The position numbers and the translations under genes are program-made. The notes beneath the pieces were generated by a model that worked only from the letters and a program-made list of their open reading frames with translations, made no database searches and was not told where the DNA came from. This document shows, one piece after another, positions 26,424 through 37,255 of a stretch of DNA of 64,000 bases. The stretch covers positions 40,622,005-40,686,004 of the forward strand of contig CM057224.1 of the NCBI GenBank assembly GCA_029891385.1, given 5' to 3'. Every line of letters begins with the position of its first letter. Position 1 is the stretch's first letter. Source of the stretch: Erythroxylum novogranatense. Taxonomy: Eukaryota > Streptophyta > Magnoliopsida > Malpighiales > Erythroxylaceae.

Positions 26424-29400
26424 ATGATTGATCAGAGAAGTGGAAGTAGACAGCCTCTTCATGCAGCAAAGAATGCTTATAGTATTGATGTGGAGAAGTT
26501 TGAAACACGATTGAAGGCCCTCTATTCACATTGGAAGGAAAACAAGGCTGACCTGTGGGGATCTGCTGATGTCATTGCAATAGCAACACCACCTCCATCA
26601 GAGGATTTGCGATACCTTAAATCATCAGCTCTGAATATTTGGTTTTTTGGATATGAATTCCCTGAGACGATAATGGTTTTTATGAAGAAGCAGATACATA
26701 TTTTGGGTAGCCAGAAGAAGATCTCTGTCCTAGAAGTTGTGAAGAAACATGCTAATAAAGCCGTGGGTGTGGATGTCCTTATGCATGTGAAGGCAAAGGG
26801 TGATGATGGAGGTGCTTTAATGGAAGCCATATTTCAAGCCATCCATGCTCAGGCAAAAGCTGATGGGCAGGACTCCCCTATTGTTGGACACATGGCCAGA
26901 GAGGCTCCTGAAGGGAATCTTTTGAAGTCTTGGGAAGAGAAATTAAAGGGTTCAGGTTTCCAGCTTTCTGATGCTACCAATGGGTTGTCTGACCTTTTTG
27001 CCGTTAAGGATGCTGATGAGCTCATCAATGTGAAGAAAGCTGCATATTTGAACTTCAGTGTGATGAACAATGTTGTCGTTCCAAAGCTTGAGAATGTTAT
27101 TGATGAGGAGGAAAAGGTCACCCATACTTCGTTGATGGAAGAGGTAGAGAAAGCCATCATGGAACCTACTAGAGCTAACGCAAAGTTGAAGGCAGATGCT
27201 GTTGATATATGTTACCCCCCAATTTTCCAGAGTGGAGGGGAGTTTGATCTGAGACCTAATGCTACTAGCAATGATGAACACCTCTACTATGATTCTGCCA
27301 GTGTGATTGTATGCTCAGTTGGATCGCGATATAACAGTTACTGCTCAAATCTTGCTAGGACATACTTGATCGATGCCAATCCCTTGCAGACTAAGACTTA
27401 TGAAGTTCTTCTTAGGGCACATGATGCAGCCATTAGTGCACTGAAGCCTGGCAATAAAGTGAATACAGCTTATCAAGCAGCCCTTTCAGTTGTTGAGAAA
27501 GAGGCTCCTCAGTTAGTTCCAAATTTGACAAAATCTGCTGGCACAGGCATTGGTCTGGAGTTTCGTGAATCTGGTCTGAACATCAATGCTAAGAATGATC
27601 GCATAGTGAAACCAGCTATGGTTTTCAACGTGTCACTTGGGTTCCAGAATTTGCAAAATAATACCAAGGACCCAAAAATCCAAAATTTTTCTCTGCTGCT
27701 TGCAGATACAGTTATTGTAGGTGAACAAAGTCCAGAGGTTGTGACTTCAAAGAGCTCTAAAGCTATGAAGGATGTGGCTTACACATTCAATGAGGATGAT
27801 GAGGAAGAAGAAAAGCTAAGATTAAAACTGAAGCAAATGGTGCAGAGAACTTCATGTCTAAGACTACATTGAGATCTGACAATGGTGAGATCTCAAAGGA
27901 GGAACTTCGGAGGCAGCACCAGGCAGAACTTGCCCGTCAAAAGAATGAAGAGACTGCTCGGCGTCTTGCTGGTGGAGGAAGTGCAATTGGAGACAATCGT
28001 GCTGCTGCAAGGACTTCCAATGATTTGTTTGCCTACAAAAATGTGAATGATATCCCTCAAGCAAGAGACCTGATGATTAAGATTGACCAGAAGAACGAGG
28101 CTGTGCTTTTACCCATATATGGGAGTATGGTGCCTTTCCATGTTTCTACAATAAGGACTGTTTCTAGTCAGCAAGATACCAACCGAAGTTGTTATATTCG
28201 GATAATGTTTAATGTCCCTGGGACCCCCTTCAATCCTCATGACTCAAATTCATTGAAGTTTCAAGGTGCTATTTACCTTAAGGAAGTCTCTTTCCGGTCC
28301 AAGGACCCAAGGCACATAAGTGAGGTGGTCCAGCTGATTAAGACACTCAGGCGGCATGTTATGGCCAGGGAATCTGAGAGGGCTGAGAGGGCAACCTTGG
28401 TTACTCAGGAGAAACTTCAGCTTGCTGGAAACAGGTTCAAGCCAATAAGGTTGGCAGACCTCTGGATCCGTCCTGTTTTTGGTGGCCGTGGAAGGAAGTT
28501 GTCTGGCACTCTTGAAGCTCATGTGAATGGGCTCAGATACTCTACAATTAGAGCTGAAGAGCGTGTGGATATTATGTTTGGTAACATTAAACATGCATTT
28601 TTCCAACCTGCAGAGAAGGAGATGATCACTCTCCTCCACTTCCATCTTCACAACCATATCATGGTTGGAAACAAGAAGACCAAGGATGTGCAATTTTATG
28701 TTGAGGTGATGGATGTGGTTCAAACTTTGGGGGGTGGAAAGAGGTCTGCCTATGATCCTGATGAGATTGAGGAAGAACAGAGAGAGAGGGATCGGAAGAA
28801 TAAGATCAATATGGATTTTCAAAACTTCGTGAATCGATTGAATGATCTTTGGAGCCAGCCCCAATTTAGGAGCATGGACCTTGAGTTTGATCAGCCTTTG
28901 AGAGAGCTTGGCTTCCATGGTGTGCCTTTCAAGGCATCATCTTTCATTGTTCCTACTTCAAGCTGCTTGGTTGAGCTTGTTGAGACTCCATTCCTTGTTG
29001 TCACCCTGAGTGAGATTGAGATTGTAAATCTGGAAAGAGTTGGGCTTGGGCAGAAAAACTTTGATATGACAATTGTGTTTAAGGACTTCAAACGAGATGT
29101 CCTAAGGATCGATTCTATCCCATCAACAGCACTTGATCGCATTGAGGAATGGCTGGACACAACAGATATCAAATATTATGAAAGCAGGTTGAATCTGAAC
29201 TGGCGGCAGATATTGAAAACAATCACGGTTGACCCGCAAAGCTTCATTGATGATGGGGGATGGGAATTTTTGAACATGGAAGCTAGTGATTCAGAATATG
29301 ATAATACAGAGGAGTCAGACCAGGGTTATGAACCATCAGATGCGGAGCCTGAGTCAGACTCGGTAGATGATGGCAACGATAGTGAATCACTGGTGGAGTC

Positions 29401-29617
29401 TGAAGAAGATGAGGAGGAGGAGGATTCGGGGGAGGATTCGGAAGAAGAAAAGGGCAAGACATGGGAGGAGTTGGAGAGGGAAGCAAGCAATGCAGACAGG
29501 GAGAAAGGTCACGAGTCAGATAGTGAGGAGGACAGGAATAGAAGAAAGATGAAGGCTTTCGGGAAGTCTCGAGCTCCTCCTCACAGCAGGATGCCCAAGC
29601 GTGCCAAGTTCAGATAA
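26424..29617 (+). CDS. SPT16: FACT complex subunit SPT16 (one frame break)
   Basis: The large subunit of the FACT histone chaperone, which with SSRP1 removes and rebuilds H2A-H2B contacts during transcription and replication. There is no intron in the coding region. The first frame runs 26424-27872: N-terminal aminopeptidase-like domain, with YSIDVEKFETRLKALYSHW, DLWGSADVIAIATPP and SAGTGIGLEFRESGLNIN. The second frame continues from about 27830: KEELRRQHQAELARQKNEET, the middle histone-binding region with FNVPGTPFNPHDSNSLKFQG and EKEMITLLHFHLHNHIMVG, then a strongly acidic tail (from about residue 950) and a basic end. One missing base near 27828 (in TTAAAACTGAAG) separates the frames; allowing for it gives 1064 residues, the usual plant length. 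Both sides are highly conserved and there is no other damage, so I favour a consensus error. True loss of SPT16 would be expected to be severe unless a second copy exists. Confidence 0.95.
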
Positions 29618-30000
29618 ATTCTGATACGAGATGTATATTTTCCTTGGTACTCATTTCCCTGCTTTTGGTGTTGATCTCTCTAAACAAGTAGCAGCAGCTG
29701 CTGGCTGCTGCCTTAGAGAATAGTAGGATGCAGATGTTCTAACCTGGCATTGGATTGGAACTCATCTGGCGAGAGGTAGTTTTAGAAGTAAAGCTGTATT
29801 AATGAAAGTTGGTAGGACTAGAGGAGCCACGAAGCATTACTATGTACTTGTAAATTAGTCATATTACGTTAGCGTAAATGTTGTTGTAAAGCTGTATTAA
29901 AGAACGTTGGAAGGACTAGGAGCCTGGGAGCATTACTATGTGCTTGTAAATTAGTCACATTACATTAGCGTAAATGTTGTTGTCAGGATTGTATTATTAT
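29618..30000 (+). other. SPT16 3' UTR with a tandem duplication
   Basis: After the stop, a segment of about 97 bases is duplicated in tandem: unit 1 is 29789-29886 and unit 2 is 29887-29982. Both start TAAAGCTGTATTAA and end AAATGTTGTTG, with several substitutions between them, so the duplication is not fresh. The transcript end is not visible. Confidence 0.7.
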
Positions 30001-31065
30001 TCACGCATGACCATATCCTCCTGCATGGGATTCTCATTCCCGATCTTAACTCGGGTTATGTATCAGCAGAAAGATCACGTGATGACATGTGGCTTTCAGG
30101 TTGCATGAGATAAGATGAGAAGGCAATATTTGCAAACTTTAACTTGGTTGTCCGGTATTTTAATGGGATGTTGTGAATGTTTATTTATAAAGGAATACTA
30201 CTGACTTTAATATTTTCCATCTTGGTTCTAGGTTGCCAAAAGTTGGAAAAAAAGGAGAATTTGAGCGATATGTCATGGCCCTCTTTAACTATCTATAGTG
30301 CTGCAACTTTTGAGGAAATATTAAATAAAAGGAGATTACTCTCAAAGAGGAGAACTTTCAGTGAGACTGTGTCCTTTCAAAGGTTCAAGACTCATTTTTG
30401 GATTAGGGAGGAAATCAAGTGTATGAAGAAATCTACAAGTGTAGCCTCCTAACTCTAAGCTCCTTCCTTTAATATAATAGGTTTGGCACTACAATACTCC
30501 CATCATTCAGCTCAATGGGTGGGAAATAGTGCAAGGTGATGTTAGGAAGGTCACCTATAACCTACTTCTAACACTTGGACAAGGTGACTGGAGGGCTATT
30601 TAGGGGGTAGATAGGTGATTATCAAAAGGAAGGAAAGTGGGATGGATTTGGTTGTGAGATGGAGAAGGAATAAGATGATGGATTGGCATTACCACGCTAA
30701 ATGTGGCAATGCATAGTTGTTAACGTTATCTCCACTACACCATCCTGTTAATTCCAACTAAACATGATTACTGGGCACAATTGCTACTTTAATCACGTCC
30801 ACGAACAAACCGGCCTAGACAGCTCAACCATCTCCTCATTATTTAAAACCACTGGAATAGGATTATTTCAAAAGCAAAACCATCATTAGCTTACCCACAT
30901 AATAAAGAAGCGTTATTTTATAGTTGGGATCATCTTAAAATATCTCGTGAGCAACAAAAAAAAAAGAAAAGAAGTGTTATCCGCAATTGTAATGTAATGA
31001 GCCGGCTCTATTATTTATATGAGTTTAGTTAATGTTGTCCGTCTCACATTTGCGCTACATAAAAG
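30001..31065. other. Intergenic region, no gene supported
   Basis: Mixed unique sequence between SPT16 and the SINE. The open stretch 30177-30452 starts with a hydrophobic segment but has no recognisable family and no gene context, so it is left out. Confidence 0.6.
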
Positions 31066-31075
31066 AGGAACAATA

Positions 31076-31545
31076 GACAAGTAAGAGTGGCCTAAGTGGT
31101 CAAAGCTCCTCACCGGCGCCTCCTTTCGAGAGTCTTGAGTTCGAGTCACTAAAGGAGGAGAAATAGAACTATTCCTATTGATGATCCTCAGCTTTCAAGC
31201 AAAGCTCCTGATCGGATCAATTACGGACGCCTGCTTTCAATGACGATGTGGAAGTTGGAGTTCTTTCAGAACCCGAAGTGATGGGAACTCGATCTTTGAA
31301 GAAGGGGTAAATGATCAATTATCAGCTGAACAATCAAGTATATGAAGATTCCGCATGCGTAGACGTTATGCATGACGAACAATCAGTATATGAAGGCTCT
31401 TTCATGCGTAGGCGTGCATGCAGAATACGTAGAAGCACAAGGGATCTTGGGATTCCAGGTTTACTCCCTCTAAGACTTTTAGAGTGTCTTAGAAAATTAG
31501 GATTAGTCCAACTAAACCGGATACCTAATGTTAAAAAAAAAAAAA
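31076..31545 (+). mobile_element. tRNA-derived SINE with A-tail and target duplications
   Basis: The 5' part carries RNA polymerase III promoter boxes: box A TGGCCTAAGTG at 31088-31098 and box B GTTCGAGTC at 31139-31147, at tRNA-like spacing. The body ends in a run of 14 A (31533-31546). It is flanked by the same ten bases, AGGAACAATA, at 31066-31075 and 31546-31555, a typical target-site duplication. The unit of about 470 bases is long for a plant SINE; part of the length comes from an internal duplication at about 31328-31424. The coding-like stretch 31311-31556 lies inside it and is not a gene. Confidence 0.75.
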
Positions 31546-32061
31546 AGGAACAATAAAAGCATGTGAAGCATAACTATTTTCGATCCTCCAACCAAGCACA
31601 TCAGCTGTCCTGTCAGTCGAACTAGCGTGTTCTTTAGAAACACGTACCTAGCCCTAGAATGAATCAGATTGGTACAGCAACGGTCCATGGAAGATGGAAC
31701 TGAAGATCGAAGAAGCTGCAAAAGAAAATAAAAATCATCAAGTTATTAACAGTTAGTTTCATGTCTCTAGCCAAAACCAAGAGACACTTATCTGATCCAT
31801 TATCTAAAGATTATAATTAGCATAAACATTCTCTTGTCATTCGTGTTAAAGAAATGGTTGCTGCTGACATCCATGCTTCATGATTCAGAGATGGGCGGTG
31901 CTAGTTAGAGACTAGATGTGTGGTTCCGTAAGTGCCAACTAGGACACAAGCCCTTCACCATGTCGCTTTCACCCAACATATAGTCGTTTTTTCGGTGCTT
32001 CCACCCGGCAAGAGTTCATGATTGGTCGGTCACTGAGTAATTTTAGTCCCCACCACCTTCC

Positions 32062-32067
32062 TATAAA
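32062..32067 (+). promoter_or_regulatory. TATA box of the aquaporin gene
   Basis: TATAAA lies 118 bases before the start codon, in CTTCCTATAAACCC, followed by a C/A-rich stretch rich in CACACA. This is a good arrangement for transcription starting near 32090-32100. Confidence 0.6.
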
Positions 32068-32179
32068 CCCACCTTCACTTCCCATCACCTCTCACACACA
32101 TCAAACGCTATCTACTCAACACAAGGGTTTTTGTTTCTTTCGGAAAAAAGAGAGGAAACAACAAAAAGACAGCAAAGCA

Positions 32180-33368
32180 ATGGAGGGCAAAGAAGAAGAT
32201 GTTAGATTGGGAGCCAACAAGTTCACCGAAAGACAACCAATTGGCACGGCGGCTCAGAGTCAAGATGACAAGGACTACAAAGAGCCACCGCCAGCTCCGT
32301 TGTTCGAGCCCGGTGAGCTGTACTCCTGGTCCTTTTACAGAGCTGGGATTGCTGAGTTCATAGCCACCTTTTTGTTTCTGTACATCACCGTCTTAACAGT
32401 CATGGGTGTTTCCAAGTCCCAAACTAAATGTTCGACCGTGGGCATTCAAGGGATTGCTTGGGCCTTTGGCGGCATGATCTTTGCCCTCGTTTACTGCACC
32501 GCTGGAATTTCAGGTTCATAAACACATATATGCTTGCAAACTGTACTTGTGAGCCATGGTACGAATGCTAATGGTGTTCTTTTCTCAGGTGGTCACATAA
32601 ACCCTGCTGTGACTTTCGGGCTGTTCTTGGCGAGGAAACTCTCGTTGACAAGGGCCTTGTACTACATGCTGATGCAGTGCCTTGGTGCCATTTGTGGAGC
32701 TGGTGTTGTGAAAGGATTTGTGGGAAGGCTCAATTCGAGTTGTTGGGCGGTGGAGCAAACGCCGTGAACAGTGGTTATACCAAAGGTGATGGTCTCGGCG
32801 CTGAGATTGTTGGTACCTTTGTTCTTGTATACACCGTCTTCTCTGCCACCGATGCCAAGCGCAGTGCCAGAGACTCTCATGTTCCTGTAAGCCATATATA
32901 TACGTTTATCTAATCATTTTAAACTGAATGATTTCTTTGATAGAATTACTCGGATGTGTTGCTTACATTCCATGCATTACTCTTTTGCAATTGATTATCG
33001 CATCAAGGCCAAACTGATGAAAGTTAATTTGCGATGATCTTTGTGGCAGATTCTGGCACCATTGCCAATCGGGTTCGCAGTGTTCTTGGTGCACTTGGCC
33101 ACCATCCCAATAACCGGAACAGGTATCAACCCGGCACGTAGTCTTGGTGCGGCCATCATCTTCAACAAGCGCAGTGGTTGGGATGATCACGTATGTTATT
33201 GCTGACTCAACTGTATCTATAACTTTCTTACATTTCTTAGTTTAATTCTTCCATTAAATTTCTGATTGTATGTTACAGTGGATTTTCTGGGTCGGACCAT
33301 TCATCGGAGCAGCACTTGCAGCTCTCTACCACCAAGTTGTGATCAGAGCCATTCCGTTCAAAAAGTGA
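32180..33368 (+). CDS. PIP1: PIP1 plasma-membrane aquaporin (one frame break)
   Basis: A plasma-membrane intrinsic protein of group 1, a six-helix channel for water and small neutral solutes that usually works in mixed tetramers with PIP2. Exons: 32180-32513, 32589-32886, 33050-33190, 33279-33368, the classic four-exon PIP layout with GT-AG introns. The start [15 protein letters not shown] and RQPIGTAAQ are PIP1 hallmarks. An in-frame upstream ATG at 32018 precedes the TATA box and is rejected. Visible motifs: GGHINPAVT (first NPA), [27 protein letters not shown] (second NPA with filter Arg); the filter His and Thr are also present. One base is missing near 32725 (GTGGGAAGGCTC, where three A are expected); allowing for it gives exactly 287 residues, the family length. 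The loop after the break ([19 protein letters not shown]) differs somewhat from the common PIP1 form. An intact gene with a consensus error is most likely. Confidence 0.93.
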
Positions 33369-33700
33369 GGTGTGATCATCGACAAAATGGTCCCTAACGA
33401 AGATAAAAGACTAGTATCTGTCAGTTTTTCCTCTGCCGTGGCTGTTTGTGGATCATGTATTTTCCATTCTCTATATTTTGATTTCCTCTTTTGGTTTCAA
33501 GGAAGGGATGATTGAAGTTTGGCAATGCTATGATAAGTGTATGGTTGCCAGTGCATGAAATGTCATTTTCATCTTACCGACCAAAACCTACTACAATAGG
33601 TTGCTGCTATTTAAAGTAATGTTACCAATTTGTCTTTTCTTGTAAGTCATGCATGGACCCTTACCTATCCCTTTCCAAAATAATAAATATCCCTTAAGAT
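33369..33700 (+). other. Aquaporin 3' UTR
   Basis: Non-coding sequence after the TGA. An AATAAA at 33682-33687 is a plausible polyadenylation signal about 315 bases after the stop. Confidence 0.5.
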
Positions 33701-34483
33701 TATTCCACCATAGAATATTGGTAATTATGGTTATGGTTTGTTTAAGATGATTAATTATGGTTTGTTTTGCTTAAATTTACATCTAGTATAAGGTCATTCT
33801 TTTAAATAAACTCTTATAAATTGACTCAGTTCATTTGGTTTATTAGTTAAATTCAAAAATTACGTAATATAAATCTGCATAATCAATCATGAATTCCACT
33901 AGGATAAAATTAAACTAAAAATACAAATCAAATTAATATTTAATATTTATTTTAAATTAATTTGTGTTCATATAACATCGTATTATTTTAATGTTATCTT
34001 AATTATGAATTTTATATTTATTTCTAGTATATTGTATTATGTGCAACTATTAATAGTTTGCATATATTATTTTAGTTTTAAAAGTTATAGATTAAAATTA
34101 TTTTAATAAATGATTCAATAAATTATTTACATTTTATAGTCATTAAAATGTTTTGAAAATAAGAGTATAAATTGGTCTTAAATTTAAATTTTATAATGGA
34201 TCATATTTAGGCATGAAAATAAAGTACATTTTATGTCAGAACAAATATGAATTTAAAATATTTTAAAATATAATTTTATTTTATTTAAACTTTATCAAAC
34301 TCATTCTATGTACATGTCTCCTTTTAAAGTACATGTTAATTCTTAGATGAGAAGGTGAATTGTATATATTTACTTTTTGATCTTTTAATAATTAATGAAT
34401 GATTATAAAAATTTTATAACAAACACATATTAGAAAAGAAGAGACAAAATCAATTATAATGGTTAAGTAAATATCTTTTGATT
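33701..34483. other. AT-rich intergenic DNA
   Basis: Strongly AT-rich sequence without a supported gene, between the aquaporin and the tRNA-like relic. Confidence 0.65.
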
Positions 34484-34554
34484 TGGGACAGAAGGATTTG
34501 AACCTTCGAATACCAGGATCAAAACCTGTTGCCTTATTGCTTGGCCACGCCTCA
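34484..34554 (-). pseudogene. Decayed plastid-type tRNA-Gln (UUG) copy
   Basis: On the minus strand this reads as a full-length tRNA starting TGAGGCGTGGCCAAGC and ending TTCAAATCCTTCTGTCCCA. The anticodon stem-loop CAGG-TTTTGAT-CCTG gives anticodon TTG. As I remember plastid trnQ-UUG, it resembles that gene, and most differences look like transitions (C to T or G to A). The acceptor stem has an A-C mismatch at the third pair and a G-T wobble at the seventh. It is best read as an old nuclear insertion of plastid DNA (NUPT) that is losing function; a working nuclear tRNA is less likely. Confidence 0.75.
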
Positions 34555-35078
34555 TTTATTGGTAAATAAGAGTCATTTATAAAATATCTTTTCTGCTACG
34601 AATAAGAAGAAACTATTATAAATGTCTTGCATTGTAACTCTCACAAAATGTACAAAGTCACTAGGAACTCTCACAAAATGTACTTTAAATTAATAATCTT
34701 CATATTACAAATATTTCACAGCCATATAATTCAAAAAATTTCTTTCTTGTTCACAACTATGTACTAAGGCTTAATATATGATATAGAATGCTCTCTTTAG
34801 CCTCTCAAAGATCTTAACAACTCTCTAATATACTAAATGTTCATCCGCAACTCAAATGTGGTATATTTATACCTAAAACTAATTCAAATGATTCTTAGAC
34901 ACAAAAACTAATCATCACAAAAGCTAAATTTTGGACATGTTTAGCTAGTTGAATACCTAACTCTAATTATCCTATGTTTGTTCCAATAATGATTCAATCA
35001 CTTACCTTTAGCCTAATAGATAATACATATTCTAAAACCTTTTTTCTTCTTTGTTTGATTTATCTGATATAAACCCTT
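34555..35078. other. AT-rich intergenic DNA left of duplicated block B
   Basis: No gene is supported. Because copy A is cut by the window edge at position 1, this stretch may itself belong to the duplicated block. Confidence 0.55.
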
Positions 35079-37255
35079 ATAGTCAAAACTTTTGTAGAAA
35101 TCAAGTTAAGAACTTCAACTCCCAAGTCTTCTCAAAGGTATAATAACCACTTTAATAAAATTTTGATTCAAAATTTTTAAAATGTTTATTAGAGCTTTTT
35201 AAAATTAAGAGTTTTTAAAGACTAAAATAAACTCTTTTGATTATGAAAGGATTAATACATTATTTATTATATGCAAACAATCATGCAATGATTGAGCCCT
35301 TAATTCATTAAAATGTCCAAGCTAAAGTTACAAGATAGAATACAATAATTTGTTAAATTTTGAGGTGTTTGATTTCTCATTCTTGGTTTTCATTTAAATA
35401 GCTCTCATAAAATTATATATGTGCTCCACTTCTCATTTTCTCCATCCTTTGATTGTTTAATTTATTCACTTAGCTCATTTGCTCACTTTGTTCTTCTATT
35501 AAATTTCATTTTCACATATTCATTAATATCATTATAATAGATCTACTAATCACCAAAACAAATTTATTTATACTAATATATTTTGTTTTTATTAAAACTA
35601 TAGGTTAGGACCTCAATTAGTTCTACATTCTCTCACTTTTATATGATGACAAAATATTTAGTGTCATTAGAAAATAAATGAGTCAACTCCCAAAATCAAA
35701 GTAATAGGTAATGTATACTCCACCTTAATTCATACATTATAAATGATCAAGTTTCAATGTTACCAATTTTCTTCTCACCTTTTATCAACATTAAAAGGAT
35801 ATTTGATATATAAATCTATAAGGTCTATAAGTATCAAAAGAAAAAAATGACTTACTTCTCCATTTTTTAAAATTTTTACCATATAAGCAAGAAGCACATG
35901 CAAAGTTCTTATTAAGTAAATGGATAATTTTCAAAAGCTCATGCACCATTTAAAGATTAATGTATCTTTCTTCCTTAAGTACATGCAACAACCTTTCCTC
36001 TCTCTAAATATGTATTACCAATATAAATAAGTGTTATCAATATGAAAGTAAGTGCATAACCCCATTTATGTACCACCAATGGTTATCTTGTCCATCATGA
36101 ATAAACCTTAGAGAACTCATGAACAAGTTTGAACCAAATCTACAAAACTAAATTAGATATATAGGAGAACTAACTTGCTAATTATAAATAACGAAATTTA
36201 TTAAATAATTGAATGCTATAAAGAAAGAATCTTCTAATAAGTTTGAAATTTAATTTAAAAGGAAAAAAGTACTAATGACTATCAATAAATAAAGATGTCA
36301 AAAAACTGACTAAAGTAAAAAAATGTTGCTTAAATAATAAAATTAGGGTTTCAATGGCATATATAGCTTGGAACATGGTCATATTGTAGGCTTTATCTTC
36401 ACAAATTACTTTTCTAAAAAGTTACACCTAAGGTCATGGGTATACAAGCTTTAATATGCCCGTGTCTAAGGTTGTGGATCTTTCTACAATGTTTATAAAG
36501 AAGGACTTGATTTGGGTACATGATTATGTTTTAGGTTATGTTCTTCAATACTTGATTCTTAAGAATTACACGAGTTGTAACATTATTGTGTTCATAACCA
36601 AGTCTTCTTAAAACTTGGTTTGAATCAATTTAACCAATAGTTAGTCTTCATGTAGGTCCAACAAGCCTCCCAAAATAACTCTCAAAATGCACTTCAAAGC
36701 TTAATCAACATTTATATCTTGAATTATCCCAATCAAAGATTTTTTAACCTTATTACTCCTACCTTATTTGATTGATCCCATAAGTATAAGTAATGGATCC
36801 ATCAAGCTTGGTTAGTTATATTTGTGTCGAGTTACCCCTTTTTTTGTCTTGGTTGGTCTAACAATTGGTCTTTTGACACCAATTTTATCATTTTGGCTCA
36901 TGTGAGGGCTCTTAGTGATTTTCTTTTTAAAATAAATTGTTATAAATATGATTGTTATTCCTCACTATATATTAATAAAAGTGATATCAAATATTAGTAT
37001 TTATTTGATACCATTTGATATTGACCTATAAGCAAAGAAATTAATATATTTTAGATACCCACATAACTTGGATCCTTGTAAATTAATGCTTAAACGTTTT
37101 TTAATCCATATTCCCTTGAGTCTATTTAACAAATAATGTTCAATGAGAAATTTATATGGATATATCCAAAATGACCATAAAAGTTACATCTCAAATATGA
37201 AAACTGAAAGTATTATGAGAAAGTCATATAAAAATATGTGTGTATTTGCATTTGT
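35079..37255. repeat. Duplicated flank, copy B
   Basis: The counterpart of 1-2177, equally long and nearly identical apart from homopolymer lengths. It carries no supported gene. It ends in the left target-site duplication TTTGT (37251-37255) of the complete LARD element. Confidence 0.85.

Noticed and set aside
27828..27872. Programmed ribosomal frameshift in SPT16
   Set aside because: No slippery site and downstream structure are evident, the family is not known to use frameshifting, and the same lesion type occurs in unrelated neighbouring genes.
28250..28918. 222-codon open frame on the minus strand
   Set aside because: It is an antisense shadow of the highly conserved SPT16 middle domain.
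30177..30452. 91-codon open frame with a signal-like hydrophobic start and Cys
   Set aside because: There is no family resemblance, no promoter or splice context, and a bacterial lipoprotein reading makes no sense in this plant setting.
32018..32179. Upstream in-frame ATG that would extend the aquaporin by 54 residues
   Set aside because: It lies upstream of the TATA box, and the PIP1 N-terminus typically begins MEGKEEDV at 32180.
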